This document shows, in pieces, positions 1-6,234 of a stretch of 48,404 nucleotides of DNA. The stretch comes from a virus. How positions within the stretch are numbered: the first letter of the stretch is position 1; each line of letters begins with the position of its first letter. The stretch spans positions 1 through 48,404 of the IMG/VR virus record IMGVR_UViG_3300044470_000195. The stretch is one strand, 5' to 3'. The notes beneath the pieces are model-generated. The model did no database searches and was not told the DNA's origin. It saw nothing but the letters and a program-made list of their open reading frames with translations. The position numbers were made by a program, and so were the translations under genes.

Positions 1-186
1 AGCGTCAGCCGCCAGCAGCGCCTTGAGCTTTTCGCGCGCGGTCTCGACGTCGCCCAGGGCATCGGCGTAGCAGCCTATGACGGTGATCCGGCGCGTGGCC
101 GGTGCGGCGGCCGGCGCCGCAGTTACCTGAGGCGCGGCGGCCGGCACCCCAGTTACCGCCGGCGGGAAGTGCACGGAGCGTGTCAC
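1..186 (-). CDS. Hypothetical protein, N-terminal part (runs off the window)
   Basis: A GTG at 186-184 overlaps the TGA of the upstream replication-like gene (GTGA), so translation is probably coupled. The frame stays open for 62 codons to the first base of the window. It starts TRSVHFPPAVTGVPAAA, has an Ala/Pro/Thr-rich stretch, then a segment beginning TRRITVIGCYADALGDVETA that looks like a folded helix-strand unit. I do not recognise the family. The gene lies wholly in bases 1-508, which the 127-bp terminal repeat suggests is an alternative branch of the assembly, so it may be absent from the circular form of this genome. Confidence 0.5.
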   Translation of the reverse strand, partial: MTRSVHFPPAVTGVPAAAPQVTAAPAAAPATRRITVIGCYADALGDVETAREKLKALLAADA

Positions 187-1451
187 GCCATACCTCCCTT
201 CCGCATCTCCTCCACCAGCACCTGGCGCGCCCAGGCCCTCTGCTCCTCGTCCGCGTCGGGGTTCTTGAGGACCTCGGCGGCGAACAGGCGATCGCGCTCA
301 ACGTCGCGGGCGTCGGGAGCCGCCGCGCGGGGCGGCGGTAGTTGTTCCGTTGCCTCGGCGGCCTCCTTGGCAATGGACAGCACCAGGCCGCGGTTGAGTG
401 GCTGGCCGCGGCGCTTCCGCGCGGCGGCCGTCAGGAACTGCGCGAAGATCCGCTCGAACTTCGGGCCGGCGGGTTGGACGATGGCGCGCAGGTCCACCAG
501 GTTCGCGGCGCTCAGCGCAACACCGAAAGCGTTGTGCAGCAGGTCTTGGATAGCGGGGATCCGATCGGGCAGGGCTGGCTGGCTGGCTGGCTCTTTCGGC
601 AAGCCAACGGGGCCCTCTACAGAGATGCCAGCCAGCCAGCCCTCTGAAGTCTTTCTCTGTATCTCTGTAGGCAATAATGATACGGAGGTTTGTGCAACCC
701 CGTTTTTACCCTCTGTACATCCCTTTTTGGAGGTTCGTACGGGATCCAAAAAGGTTTGTACAATGCCGTGCAAACTTGGCAGCACGCGCTCCACGAACTC
801 GGGTGCCGGTGCCCGACGCTTTTCCGCCCGAATTTTCTTTAACCGGAACCGCTGGAATCTGTTATCCTGCCTTTGATCGAATATGAGCCTGACTCCAGCC
901 ACGCACTCAGCCTGCAAGCGGTTCTTCAGAACCCGGTCAGTCTCCTCCTCAGCGATGAAAGCCTTGCGAACCTCCGGAGTGAATTTGTTGATTTGGTTGA
1001 GGATATACGGCGGCAACGTCGCTGTACAAACCTCTTGCGCTTTTTCTTCGCCCTTGTCGAGGTAGTCCATAGGCAAGACCACCTCTCCGCGAATACATAG
1101 CCGCTTACCGTCTCTGAAAACCCTGTTTTCGCGCTCTAAGAGCACCCACGCGTGTCGAACGCCGCCGGGATCCATATCGAGATCGGCGCTGGCATGTTTG
1201 AGTGTGAGTTCGCGGCCACTCTTGTCTACGCAGCGCGGGGAGCGATGTCCCAACCGGATAGTGTGAGCCAAAACCCAGGCCCACAGGCGCAAGGTCGGTG
1301 AGTAACGCTTGTTTTGGTAAGTGAGGTATTGATCGGGTGGCATCGGATCGAATCCCTTCTTGGATCCCAGTTTCGACATCAGCCCTACGGCTTCTTGAAA
1401 GTCGGGGGATCGACCCGAGACCCCCGCCGGCTTCCTTTGCGGTGCGTTCAT
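183..1451 (-). CDS. Putative phage replication initiator (winged-helix-like N-terminus)
   Basis: This 422-residue protein probably starts replication, judged mainly from layout. Residues about 40-130 (YLTYQNKRYSPTLRLWAW through the LLERENRVFRDGKRLCIRGEV segment) read like the winged-helix N-terminus of phage replisome organisers. A basic middle part and a Lys/Arg-rich C-terminal helical part follow. The ATG overlaps the previous stop (ATGA) and has a GGGAGGTG ribosome site. Iteron-like repeats and a perfect inverted repeat lie inside the coding sequence, as in lambda O-type genes. From codon 315 (base 509) onward this copy differs from the copy entering the right end of the window, which would give a 323-residue product. 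No primase or helicase motifs are visible, and the exact family is uncertain. Confidence 0.55.
   Translation of the reverse strand: MNAPQRKPAGVSGRSPDFQEAVGLMSKLGSKKGFDPMPPDQYLTYQNKRYSPTLRLWAWVLAHTIRLGHRSPRCVDKSGRELTLKHASADLDMDPGGVRHAWVLLERENRVFRDGKRLCIRGEVVLPMDYLDKGEEKAQEVCTATLPPYILNQINKFTPEVRKAFIAEEETDRVLKNRLQAECVAGVRLIFDQRQDNRFQRFRLKKIRAEKRRAPAPEFVERVLPSLHGIVQTFLDPVRTSKKGCTEGKNGVAQTSVSLLPTEIQRKTSEGWLAGISVEGPVGLPKEPASQPALPDRIPAIQDLLHNAFGVALSAANLVDLRAIVQPAGPKFERIFAQFLTAAARKRRGQPLNRGLVLSIAKEAAEATEQLPPPRAAAPDARDVERDRLFAAEVLKNPDADEEQRAWARQVLVEEMRKGGMA
509..635. repeat. 127-bp direct repeat, internal copy
   Basis: Bases 509-635 are identical to the last 127 bases of the window (48278-48404). The match ends at base 508 (G) versus 48277 (T). 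A length of exactly 127 equals a commonly used assembler k-mer size, which suggests a graph overlap rather than a biological repeat. If so, base 48404 continues into 636 and the genome closes into a circle of about 47,769 bp. Confidence 0.9.
571..643. repeat. Perfect 17-bp inverted repeat made of GGCT units
   Basis: The left arm AGGGCTGGCTGGCTGGC (571-587) is the exact reverse complement of 627-643, with 39 bases between them. It lies in the replication-like coding sequence, encoding a WLAG segment and a PASQPAL segment on the minus strand. The window's right end stops inside the right arm of its second copy. It could be an origin structure, or simply a hairpin that disturbed assembly. Confidence 0.75.
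686..780. other. Iteron-like repeats, candidate replication origin
   Basis: Variants of the 11-mer AGGTTTGTACA occur at 686-696 (AGGTTTGTGCA), 731-741 (AGGTTCGTACG) and 752-762 (exact). An inverted relative lies near 766-778 and a partial inverted one at 714-724. Another exact inverted copy sits at 1023-1033. All are inside the replication-like gene, next to an A+T-richer patch. Lambdoid phages carry iterons inside the initiator gene, so this is a plausible origin, but no function is shown. Confidence 0.45.
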
Positions 1452-1999
1452 CGCGCACCTCCCGCACTTTCGCCCTCGCCGCTTACTTTCGTCGCGTCTC
1501 GTAAGAACGGATTATCGATGCGCTCGAAGACGCCTCCCGCGATGCGGGCTTTATCGCCGTCGCAGTCGAGTAGATCCTCGCGGCGGAACCTGACCCGCCA
1601 CAGCTGGCAGGTCAGGTCAACACCGAAGTATGTCCATGCCCGGGCCGCACTGGTAACGTGAATGCCCTTCACGCACGTGCCAGATCCCGCCGGTGGCAGG
1701 TCCTCCTCGTGGTAAAGTCCTTCAGGCTGCACAAATCCCAGGGTGTGGCGGCCGTGGCCGTCGGCCTTCGTGGTTCGGTACGCGGTTGCGGTCCCGTCCT
1801 CCGTGAATACGATGCCCAAGAAAGAGGCCATGTAAAGCAGGCGGTCTTCGCCGCCGTGCCAGGTGCCGCCGAGCCAGGTGCCGCCGCGCCAGGTGCCGCC
1901 GCGCCACTGAACGATGCCATCGGCAAGGCTCACATCGGCGTTGTCAGTAGTCGCTTCGCGTAGCCACGCGGGAGCGCCGGCCAGCTCCTCGATTTTCAT
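1448..1999 (-). CDS. WxGG-repeat protein with C-terminal domain (4 repeats)
   Basis: This 183-residue protein starts MKIEELAGAPAWLREA. Four five-residue units follow (QWRGG, TWRGG, TWLGG, TWHGG), then EDRLL and a folded C-terminal part of about 130 residues. That part contains DGTATAYRTTKADGHGRHT, GTCVKGIHVTSAARAW and LLDCDGDKARIAGGVF. I know the overall design from many phage genomes but not its function. The ATG at 1999 overlaps the stop of the paralogue upstream (ATGA). The product ends in GGAR, and its stop overlaps the ATG of the replication-like gene. It appears to be the full-length member of a tandem pair. Confidence 0.8.
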   Translation of the reverse strand: MKIEELAGAPAWLREATTDNADVSLADGIVQWRGGTWRGGTWLGGTWHGGEDRLLYMASFLGIVFTEDGTATAYRTTKADGHGRHTLGFVQPEGLYHEEDLPPAGSGTCVKGIHVTSAARAWTYFGVDLTCQLWRVRFRREDLLDCDGDKARIAGGVFERIDNPFLRDATKVSGEGESAGGAR

Positions 2000-2424
2000 C
2001 GCGCACCGCCCTTCGTCGCGAGCAGACGGTTTTCGTCGCCGCACCAGTTGCCGCCGTGCCAGACGCCGCCGCACCAGACGCCGCCACGCCAGTCGCCGCC
2101 GTGCCACTCGCCGCCGTGCCAGACGCCGCCGCACCAGTTGCCGCCGTGCCAGACGCCGCCGCACCAGACGCCGCCACGCCACTCGCCGCCGTGCCACTCG
2201 CCGCCGTGCCAGACGCCGCCGCACCAGTTGCCGCCGCACCAGAGGCCGCCGCACCAGTTGCCGCCGTGCCAGACGCCGCCGCACCAGTTGCCGCCGTGCC
2301 AGACGCCGCCGCACCAGACGCCGCCGTGCCAAACAACAATGCCATCAGTAAGAGCCACATCGGCGTCTATCGTGTTCGCTTCGCGTAGCCACGCCGGAGC
2401 GTTGGTCAGTTCCTCGATTTTCAT
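1996..2424 (-). CDS. WxGG-repeat protein (20 tandem units), truncated paralogue
   Basis: This 142-residue protein begins MKIEELTNAPAWLREA, nearly identical to its downstream neighbour. It then has 20 consecutive five-residue units of the form x-W-x-G-G (x1 = V, N, E, L or D; x3 = H, C or R). After the repeats it keeps only DENRLLATKGGAR, so the C-terminal domain of the paralogue is missing. The period of five resembles pentapeptide-repeat beta-helices, but the residue pattern is not the usual A(D/N)LXX. I chose ATG 2424 because GGGAGGTG precedes it and it overlaps the previous TGA. A frame beginning at 2493 would only add a shadow of the upstream gene. Confidence 0.8.
   Translation of the reverse strand: MKIEELTNAPAWLREANTIDADVALTDGIVVWHGGVWCGGVWHGGNWCGGVWHGGNWCGGLWCGGNWCGGVWHGGEWHGGEWRGGVWCGGVWHGGNWCGGVWHGGEWHGGDWRGGVWCGGVWHGGNWCGDENRLLATKGGAR
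2035..2334 (-). repeat. 15-bp tandem repeat encoding xWxGG units (20 copies)
   Basis: Twenty consecutive 15-base units code for xWxGG. Many are identical or differ only at the variable codons, so all six frames stay open here and give spurious Arg-rich and Ala-rich reading frames. Runs such as VWCGG-VWHGG-NWCGG recur, which points to expansion by unequal recombination or slippage. Confidence 0.9.
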
Positions 2425-2717
2425 CGCGCACCTCCCCCTGCCGCGCGCTCGCGCCGCTCGGCTCGCCAGAGCGTGCGGCCGGTCACCAGGCACCGCACCC
2501 AGGTCTTGCAGCCGTTCTTGGCGTGATAGAGCTTCGCAAAGGCGATCTCATCCGGCAGGACGGACCCCCGCCCGACCTCCTCGACACCCCGTTCCGGGTG
2601 CTCGATCCGCACCGAGTAGATCAGGCGGCCGAGGTTGTCGCGCCGCTGCTCCGGTGTCATATTGCGCGAGTGCGCACTATCGCCGGGGTGACCCCCAGCC
2701 GTAAAAGCCGTTCCCAT
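2421..2717 (-). CDS. Small conserved phage protein, first gene of the minus-strand operon
   Basis: The 98-residue product is MGTAFTAGGHPGDSAHSRN..., then TPEQRRDNLGRLIYSVRIEHPERG, a central VLPDEIAFAKLYHAKNGCKTW segment and the ending RAAGGGAR. I do not recognise a domain. ATG 2717 is preferred over the longer frame starting at 2864 because AAAGGAT lies just upstream and the extra 49 residues look non-natural. Its stop overlaps the next ATG (ATGA), and the C-terminal GGAR codons also form the ribosome site of the next gene. The operon promoter must lie in 2718-3077, but no convincing -35/-10 pair is visible on this strand. Confidence 0.6.
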   Translation of the reverse strand: MGTAFTAGGHPGDSAHSRNMTPEQRRDNLGRLIYSVRIEHPERGVEEVGRGSVLPDEIAFAKLYHAKNGCKTWVRCLVTGRTLWRAERRERAAGGGAR

Positions 2718-3020
2718 CGCGTATCCTTTCAGGCGCGTGGCTCCGCACGCTGTTATTGCGCTGGGGATTCGGGCTAGAATGGATTCAGCCGTGACCCTCC
2801 GCGCTGTGTTAGGTTTTTTCGCTGCTCTCGTTTCAGCTAAGATTTGAAGGCAGCGGGAATCCACAGATCAGGGGGGAGACCTTCCACGGTTCCGGGCCGG
2901 CATAGCCCTCATTCGATTACAATGTAGGGTTTTACCACCCCACCCTTTTCCCCCGTAGTACTGCACGTACCCACAGGGCCGAACCTTGCCTGAATTCGGA
3001 GGTAAGTTAGAGACGGGACA

Positions 3021-3043
3021 CCGCGGTGCTGACAACACCGCGG
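3021..3043. promoter_or_regulatory. Inverted repeat between divergent genes (possible operator)
   Basis: CCGCGGTG (3021-3028) and CACCGCGG (3036-3043) form a perfect 8-bp inverted repeat around CTGACAA. It lies 35 bases upstream of the recombinase start, in the gap between the minus-strand operon and the recombinase. It could be an operator or a directionality-factor site. No T-run follows, so a terminator is less likely. Confidence 0.35.
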
Positions 3044-3077
3044 CGCCCCTGTCCACCTCTGCTGTGCTGGAGCATCG

Positions 3078-4046
3078 ATGGCTGTCACAGATTTTACCGC
3101 CGCAATAATCGAAAATACCGCCGCAATAATCGAAAATCTGCGCCTCGAACAGGCGCGACTCAGACAGGGCCTGGTGGCCCGCAACACCGTGCTCGGCTAC
3201 GGGTACGACGTGCGCAGCTTCGCCGCCTGGTGCGAGCGCTTCCACCGCGCCGCGCTCCCTTGCAGTCCCGAGACCCTCGGCCTGTACCTGACCGATCTGC
3301 TCGATCAAGGCAAGAAGATCACTACCGTCGATCGGCGCAAATGCGCGATCGCCTACGAGCACCGCTCGTCCGGACTGCCATGCCCGGTAACGGACGAGAT
3401 CCGCGAGCTGCTGCGAGGGGCCCAGCGCCTGCGCGGAGAAAAGCCCCGGCAAATGCGCCCGATCACGGTCCACGAGTTGTGCCGAATGTCCGGCCGGCTG
3501 GCGCGCCTGGCCACGCCGGCGGCGCTGCGCGACCGTGCCCTGCTGGTCCTGGGCTTCGCTACGGCGCTGCGGCGCTCCAACCTGGCCGCGCTGAACCTGG
3601 CCGACGTGGAGTTCTGCCGCCAGGGGATGATTGTCTCCGTGGACCGCGAGAAGCAGGACCAGGATGGCCACGGCCGGCTGATCGGCGTGGTGCGCGGCAA
3701 GCACCCCAACACGTGCCCCGTGCGCGTTCTGAGAGCTTGGCTGCGCGTGCGCGGCAGCCAAGCCGGACCGCTCTTCCCGAGATTGGACCGGGCGCACCAA
3801 GGGCAGCCGATGGACGGGGAGTGCGTCTGCCGGATCGTCAAGGCCTCGGTATCGGGTATTGGCCTCGATCCGGCTGAGTACGGCGCCCACAGCCTGCGCG
3901 CCGGGATGGTGACCGCCGCCGGAGAGGCCGACGTTGGGGTGTTGCGCATCTCGCGATACACCGGCCAGAGCCCCGCGATCGTCGAGCGCTACTTCCGGCG
4001 CACGAATCTCTTCCGCGCCTCCGCTTGTGCCGCTCTCGGGTTGTGA
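3078..4046 (+). CDS. int: Tyrosine recombinase / phage integrase
   Basis: This 322-residue site-specific recombinase probably integrates or excises the phage genome. Residues about 20-120 form the helical core-binding domain and about 127-322 the catalytic domain. Visible catalytic residues are Arg165 (TALRRSNL), Lys192 (DREKQD), His271 and Arg274 (AHSLRAG) and nucleophile Tyr305 (VERYFRR). The usual second His/Trp (GH.S in most integrases) appears as Gln297 (RYTGQSP), an unusual substitution. The N-terminus contains a duplicated TAAIIEN from a 21-bp tandem repeat. ATG 3078 follows an intergenic region and is divergent from the minus-strand operon. No excisionase or lysogeny repressor is recognisable nearby. 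Confidence 0.9.
   Translation: MAVTDFTAAIIENTAAIIENLRLEQARLRQGLVARNTVLGYGYDVRSFAAWCERFHRAALPCSPETLGLYLTDLLDQGKKITTVDRRKCAIAYEHRSSGLPCPVTDEIRELLRGAQRLRGEKPRQMRPITVHELCRMSGRLARLATPAALRDRALLVLGFATALRRSNLAALNLADVEFCRQGMIVSVDREKQDQDGHGRLIGVVRGKHPNTCPVRVLRAWLRVRGSQAGPLFPRLDRAHQGQPMDGECVCRIVKASVSGIGLDPAEYGAHSLRAGMVTAAGEADVGVLRISRYTGQSPAIVERYFRRTNLFRASACAALGL
3095..3136 (+). repeat. 21-bp tandem duplication in the integrase start
   Basis: TACCGCCGCAATAATCGAAA plus one A occurs at 3095-3115 and again at 3116-3136 without change. It duplicates seven residues (TAAIIEN) at the protein N-terminus. The perfect copy indicates a recent event or a retained DNA site. Confidence 0.9.
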
Positions 4047-4463
4047 TCGTGGCTGTTTCGTCGTCCCTCCGAGTAAGAGGGTTATGAGGGCCGGACGTGT
4101 ACTCGTGACACCTGGGAGGGTGCCACACGCCCGACCCCCAAACGCTTTCAGCTCCGGACGCTGGCCAGCGCCCGACGCGATTCCATTGTGAGGCCGAAGC
4201 CTCCCAAAAGCAACTCGGGCAAACACCCTGCCCGCGAATTTGATAAGCTGGGGCCAGTCCACTGCGAAGAATCAGCGAAAGATCCAAGGGAGAGGGACCA
4301 AAACCACCAAGCACCCTCTCCCCTCCGCACATCTCCTAACCCAGCCATCCTAGCGCGCCCCGACATGCCGGTGGGCCGCGACCCGCCGCGCGAGAAAAGT
4401 ACAAACTACTTTCTCTCGCGCGAATAAATCCCGACCTCTTTTTTATCGCATCGGAATGTGCTT
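4047..4463. other. Gene-poor stretch after the integrase with a hairpin
   Basis: I see no convincing gene in these 417 bases. Short frames on both strands lack ribosome sites and natural composition. GCGCGAGA (4388-4395) and TCTCGCGC (4414-4421) form an 8-bp inverted repeat around an A+T-rich loop. A run of six T lies at about 4439-4444. The hairpin may end integrase transcription or mark an attachment region, and neither is established. Confidence 0.4.
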
Positions 4464-4667
4464 CTAGCCGAGCCAGTAATCCGATGCGGTGCAGGCGACG
4501 GCCGGCAGCGCGTCAATCAGCTCGATCAGTCGCGCGACAAGGTTGCCGCGCCGCGGGTCGTCGAGATCGGGACGGCGCGAGGCAATGACTTCGAGCAGTA
4601 GCGCGCGGTCCATCTCGCGCACCATGGAGGCGCTATGGTATCGCAGGACCTTTGCGGAGGCGGCCAC
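4464..4667 (-). CDS. Hypothetical small helical protein
   Basis: The frame reads VAASAKVLRYHSASMVREMDRALLLEV..., then a DDPRRGNLVARLIELIDALP helix pair and the ending ACTASDYWLG. The C-terminal 45 residues look like a natural helical protein. The start is uncertain: GTG 4667, ATG 4625 and ATG 4613 are all in frame and none has a good ribosome site. It is divergent from the sigma-like gene downstream. No family is recognised. Confidence 0.4.
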   Translation of the reverse strand: MAASAKVLRYHSASMVREMDRALLLEVIASRRPDLDDPRRGNLVARLIELIDALPAVACTASDYWLG

Positions 4668-4821
4668 TTCGCTGCAAATGGTAGCGCTCCGATCCGCGCC
4701 TTGGCAAATGGCGATCGCTCATCGGCGTTCCTGAAGCATCGGCGCCCCCGCCGCTCCCGGATCCACAGGCGGAAACCCCGAGGTCGGCGCGGTGAATCCG
4801 CCGAGTTCGGGCCGGCACCGA

Positions 4822-4849
4822 TTGAAACCTAACTTTCGTTAAGTATTAT
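4822..4849 (+). promoter_or_regulatory. Near-consensus sigma-70 promoter
   Basis: TTGAAA (4822-4827), a 16-base spacer and TATTAT (4844-4849) lie in a short A+T-rich island just upstream of the sigma-like gene. Transcription would begin near 4856. This suggests the sigma-like gene is read early by the host polymerase. Confidence 0.6.
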
Positions 4850-4865
4850 TCAGCACCAAGCCGGG

Positions 4866-5423
4866 GTGAATGGTTTTATACTGGCGGGGAAGGTGACCGA
4901 GAATCAGAGCCGGTACGTTTTGGATCATCTCGACCTGGTAGAACCATTGGCCAGGCGGCTGAAGCGACGGCTGCCAGAGGGTTTCGAACTCGACGACCTG
5001 ATCCAATCGGGCGTGCTCGGACTGATCCGGGCGGCGCTCCAGCAGGATGACAGGTCTCCCGCCGACTTCTATGCGCGCTTCCGGATCTGGGGGGCGATGC
5101 TCAATGCGGTTCAGGGCGAGCCGTGGTGGTGGGCCACCGCGCGCGCCGACTACGCCGGCGATTACGAGCCCGCCGCGTCGGAGGACGCCCCCGAGCCGAT
5201 CGCCGAACTGAGCGCGGACCTGGCCGACGCCCTGGCCGCCCTCACTCCATTGCAGCGCGAACTGCTCCACCTGGTCTACGAGCACGGCGAGTCGCTGCGC
5301 CACATCGGCCACACGCGGGTGCTGGAGATCGGCTGGCGCCGGGTCCAGCACGAGCACCAGGAGGCGCTGGACACGCTCCGCGGCATCCTGGAGAGCGATG
5401 TCCGCCTGCCGAAAGCGGCGTGA
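4866..5423 (+). CDS. Sigma-70-family RNA polymerase sigma factor, compact
   Basis: This 185-residue protein probably directs host RNA polymerase to phage promoters. Residues about 16-80 match sigma region 2 (VEPLARRLKRRLPEGFELDD, then LIQSGVLGLIRAALQQD and FYARFRIWGAMLNAV). An acidic linker follows, and residues about 118-175 match region 4 (LTPLQRELLHLVYEHGESLR, then HTRVLEIGWRRVQHEHQEAL). Regions 1 and 3 are minimal or missing, and the part aligned with the usual helix-turn-helix turn is divergent. GTG 4866 starts the frame. An in-frame GTG at 4893 with a GGGGAAG stretch just upstream is an alternative. A sigma-70 promoter lies just before it, and two copies of a shared 21-bp element follow downstream. 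Confidence 0.75.
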   Translation: MNGFILAGKVTENQSRYVLDHLDLVEPLARRLKRRLPEGFELDDLIQSGVLGLIRAALQQDDRSPADFYARFRIWGAMLNAVQGEPWWWATARADYAGDYEPAASEDAPEPIAELSADLADALAALTPLQRELLHLVYEHGESLRHIGHTRVLEIGWRRVQHEHQEALDTLRGILESDVRLPKAA

Positions 5424-5424
5424 C

Positions 5425-5445
5425 GGGCGGGGCCTGCGGACTATA
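5425..5445 (+). promoter_or_regulatory. 21-bp repeated element, copy 1 (candidate phage promoter)
   Basis: This element begins one base after the sigma-like gene's stop codon and lies just upstream of the 5452 gene. It shares 19 of 21 bases with 6072-6092. The common core is GGCCT[GC]CGGACTATA, whose end resembles a -10 box. Both copies sit at gene starts right after a stop codon, so they may be promoters for the phage sigma factor. Confidence 0.45.
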
Positions 5446-5451
5446 CGGGTG

Positions 5452-5847
5452 ATGCCCAAGAAATTCGTAACGACCCTCCAGGATGACATCGACGAGCTAG
5501 GCCGCCTTGAGGCCGAAGGCGTTTCGACCAAGTACGCGCGGATGTCGGCGCTGCGCAAGAAGATCGTCGCCACCCTCCCCGACCACACCCTCGACACCAC
5601 CCTGCGGGGGTTCATCTACGGCGCTATCATCGGCGCGCCTACGTGCAAGCGATTCATTGACCTGCAGGGTTTGTTCCGCAGGATCACCCCCAAGGCCTTC
5701 ATCGCGGCGCTCCGGCCGGACGCGGTAACGCTCGATACCTTCCAGGGGTTCCCCGAGCGGGTCCAGGCCGGCCTGATAACCGAGTCGCAGACCGGGCCGC
5801 GCTTCGTGAAGACCTTCCATCTGGTCGCGGACGCCAAGGCGGCCTAG
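5452..5847 (+). CDS. Hypothetical protein, 131 residues
   Basis: The product starts MPKKFVTTLQDDIDELGRLE, continues with STKYARMSALRKKIVATLPD, and has a central GFIYGAIIGAPTCKRFIDLQ segment ending in a long amphipathic stretch. Composition and codon use look natural, but I recognise no family. ATG 5452 is preferred to the in-frame upstream ATG at 5398, which lies in the sigma-like gene. The 21-bp element and its TATAC end lie directly ahead, so the mRNA leader would be very short. The next gene starts two bases after this stop. Confidence 0.65.
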   Translation: MPKKFVTTLQDDIDELGRLEAEGVSTKYARMSALRKKIVATLPDHTLDTTLRGFIYGAIIGAPTCKRFIDLQGLFRRITPKAFIAALRPDAVTLDTFQGFPERVQAGLITESQTGPRFVKTFHLVADAKAA

Positions 5848-5849
5848 CG

Positions 5850-6062
5850 GTGGATGAGGATGCCGCGGACCTGGGAGCTGTCGGGCACGCCGTGCAACTC
5901 CTCGCCGAGCTGCGGCGCGCGCTGAAGGTGCTGCCCATGTGCGGCGAGCGCCGGAGCTGTCCGGTGCTCAAAAACATCCGGCGGATAATTGGGGTCCTCG
6001 AAGCGGAGATTCTGCACTACGACGCGAAGTGCAAAGCGGCGGAACCCGATAAAGTGGCCTAA
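5850..6062 (+). CDS. Hypothetical protein, 70 residues
   Basis: The GTG start at 5850 lies two bases after the previous stop, so the two genes are probably co-translated. The product contains LGAVGHAVQLLAELRRALKV, a short Cys-containing turn (MCGERRSCPVLKN) and a second helix (IRRIIGVLEAEILHYDAKCK). It looks like a small helical protein with three Cys. No family is recognised. The second copy of the 21-bp element begins nine bases after its stop. Confidence 0.55.
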   Translation: MDEDAADLGAVGHAVQLLAELRRALKVLPMCGERRSCPVLKNIRRIIGVLEAEILHYDAKCKAAEPDKVA

Positions 6063-6071
6063 AACCGGGGT

Positions 6072-6092
6072 GGGCGCGGCCTCCGGACTATA
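6072..6092 (+). promoter_or_regulatory. 21-bp repeated element, copy 2 (candidate phage promoter)
   Basis: This is the second copy of the element found at 5425-5445, differing at two positions. Here the core runs into TATATAAATG, a strong -10-like box. It lies nine bases after the stop of the 5850 gene and heads the long run of genes toward the terminase. A structured leader begins about 15 bases downstream. Confidence 0.45.
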
Positions 6093-6106
6093 TAAATGCG
6101 AAACCC

Positions 6107-6169
6107 GAGCGCGTAGCCTCGCGCTCGCCATAACAGACCGCGCCGTTCTCCCTCCTTGGGCGGCGCGGT
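6107..6169 (+). terminator. Two-hairpin leader, possible attenuator
   Basis: GAGCGCG (6107-6113) pairs with CGCGCTC (6120-6126) around a six-base loop. ACCGCGCCG (6137-6145) then pairs perfectly with CGGCGCGGT (6161-6169), followed by TTTCCCC. The pair sits just downstream of the TATATAA-like box and ahead of the 6235 gene. The weak T-run makes it either a weak terminator or an attenuator or antitermination leader. Confidence 0.45.
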
Positions 6170-6234
6170 TTCCCCGTATCTGGCGGGATTAGCCCTGGCA
6201 GGCGGCCGAAAGCCTGGTCCCAGACGTAACCTCG

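Noticed and set aside
509-635. 127-bp repeat as attL/attR of the integrase
   Set aside because: Exact length 127, the placement at the window end and its location inside a coding gene fit an assembly k-mer better. A tRNA or integrase is not adjacent.
183-876. Plus-strand frames over the replication-like gene
   Set aside because: They oppose a gene with clear coupling and a ribosome site, and their composition is unnatural.
2044-2334. CRISPR array
   Set aside because: The 15-bp units are contiguous with no spacers and encode protein repeats.
1448-2360. Long Arg-rich, Ala-rich and other reading frames across 1448-2400 on both strands
   Set aside because: They are shadows of the 15-bp Trp/Gly repeat, which leaves all frames free of stops. 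Only the two frames starting MKIEEL have ribosome sites and natural ends.
4188-4427. 79-residue plus-strand reading frame after the integrase
   Set aside because: No ribosome site, unnatural composition, and it runs through the hairpin at 4388-4421.
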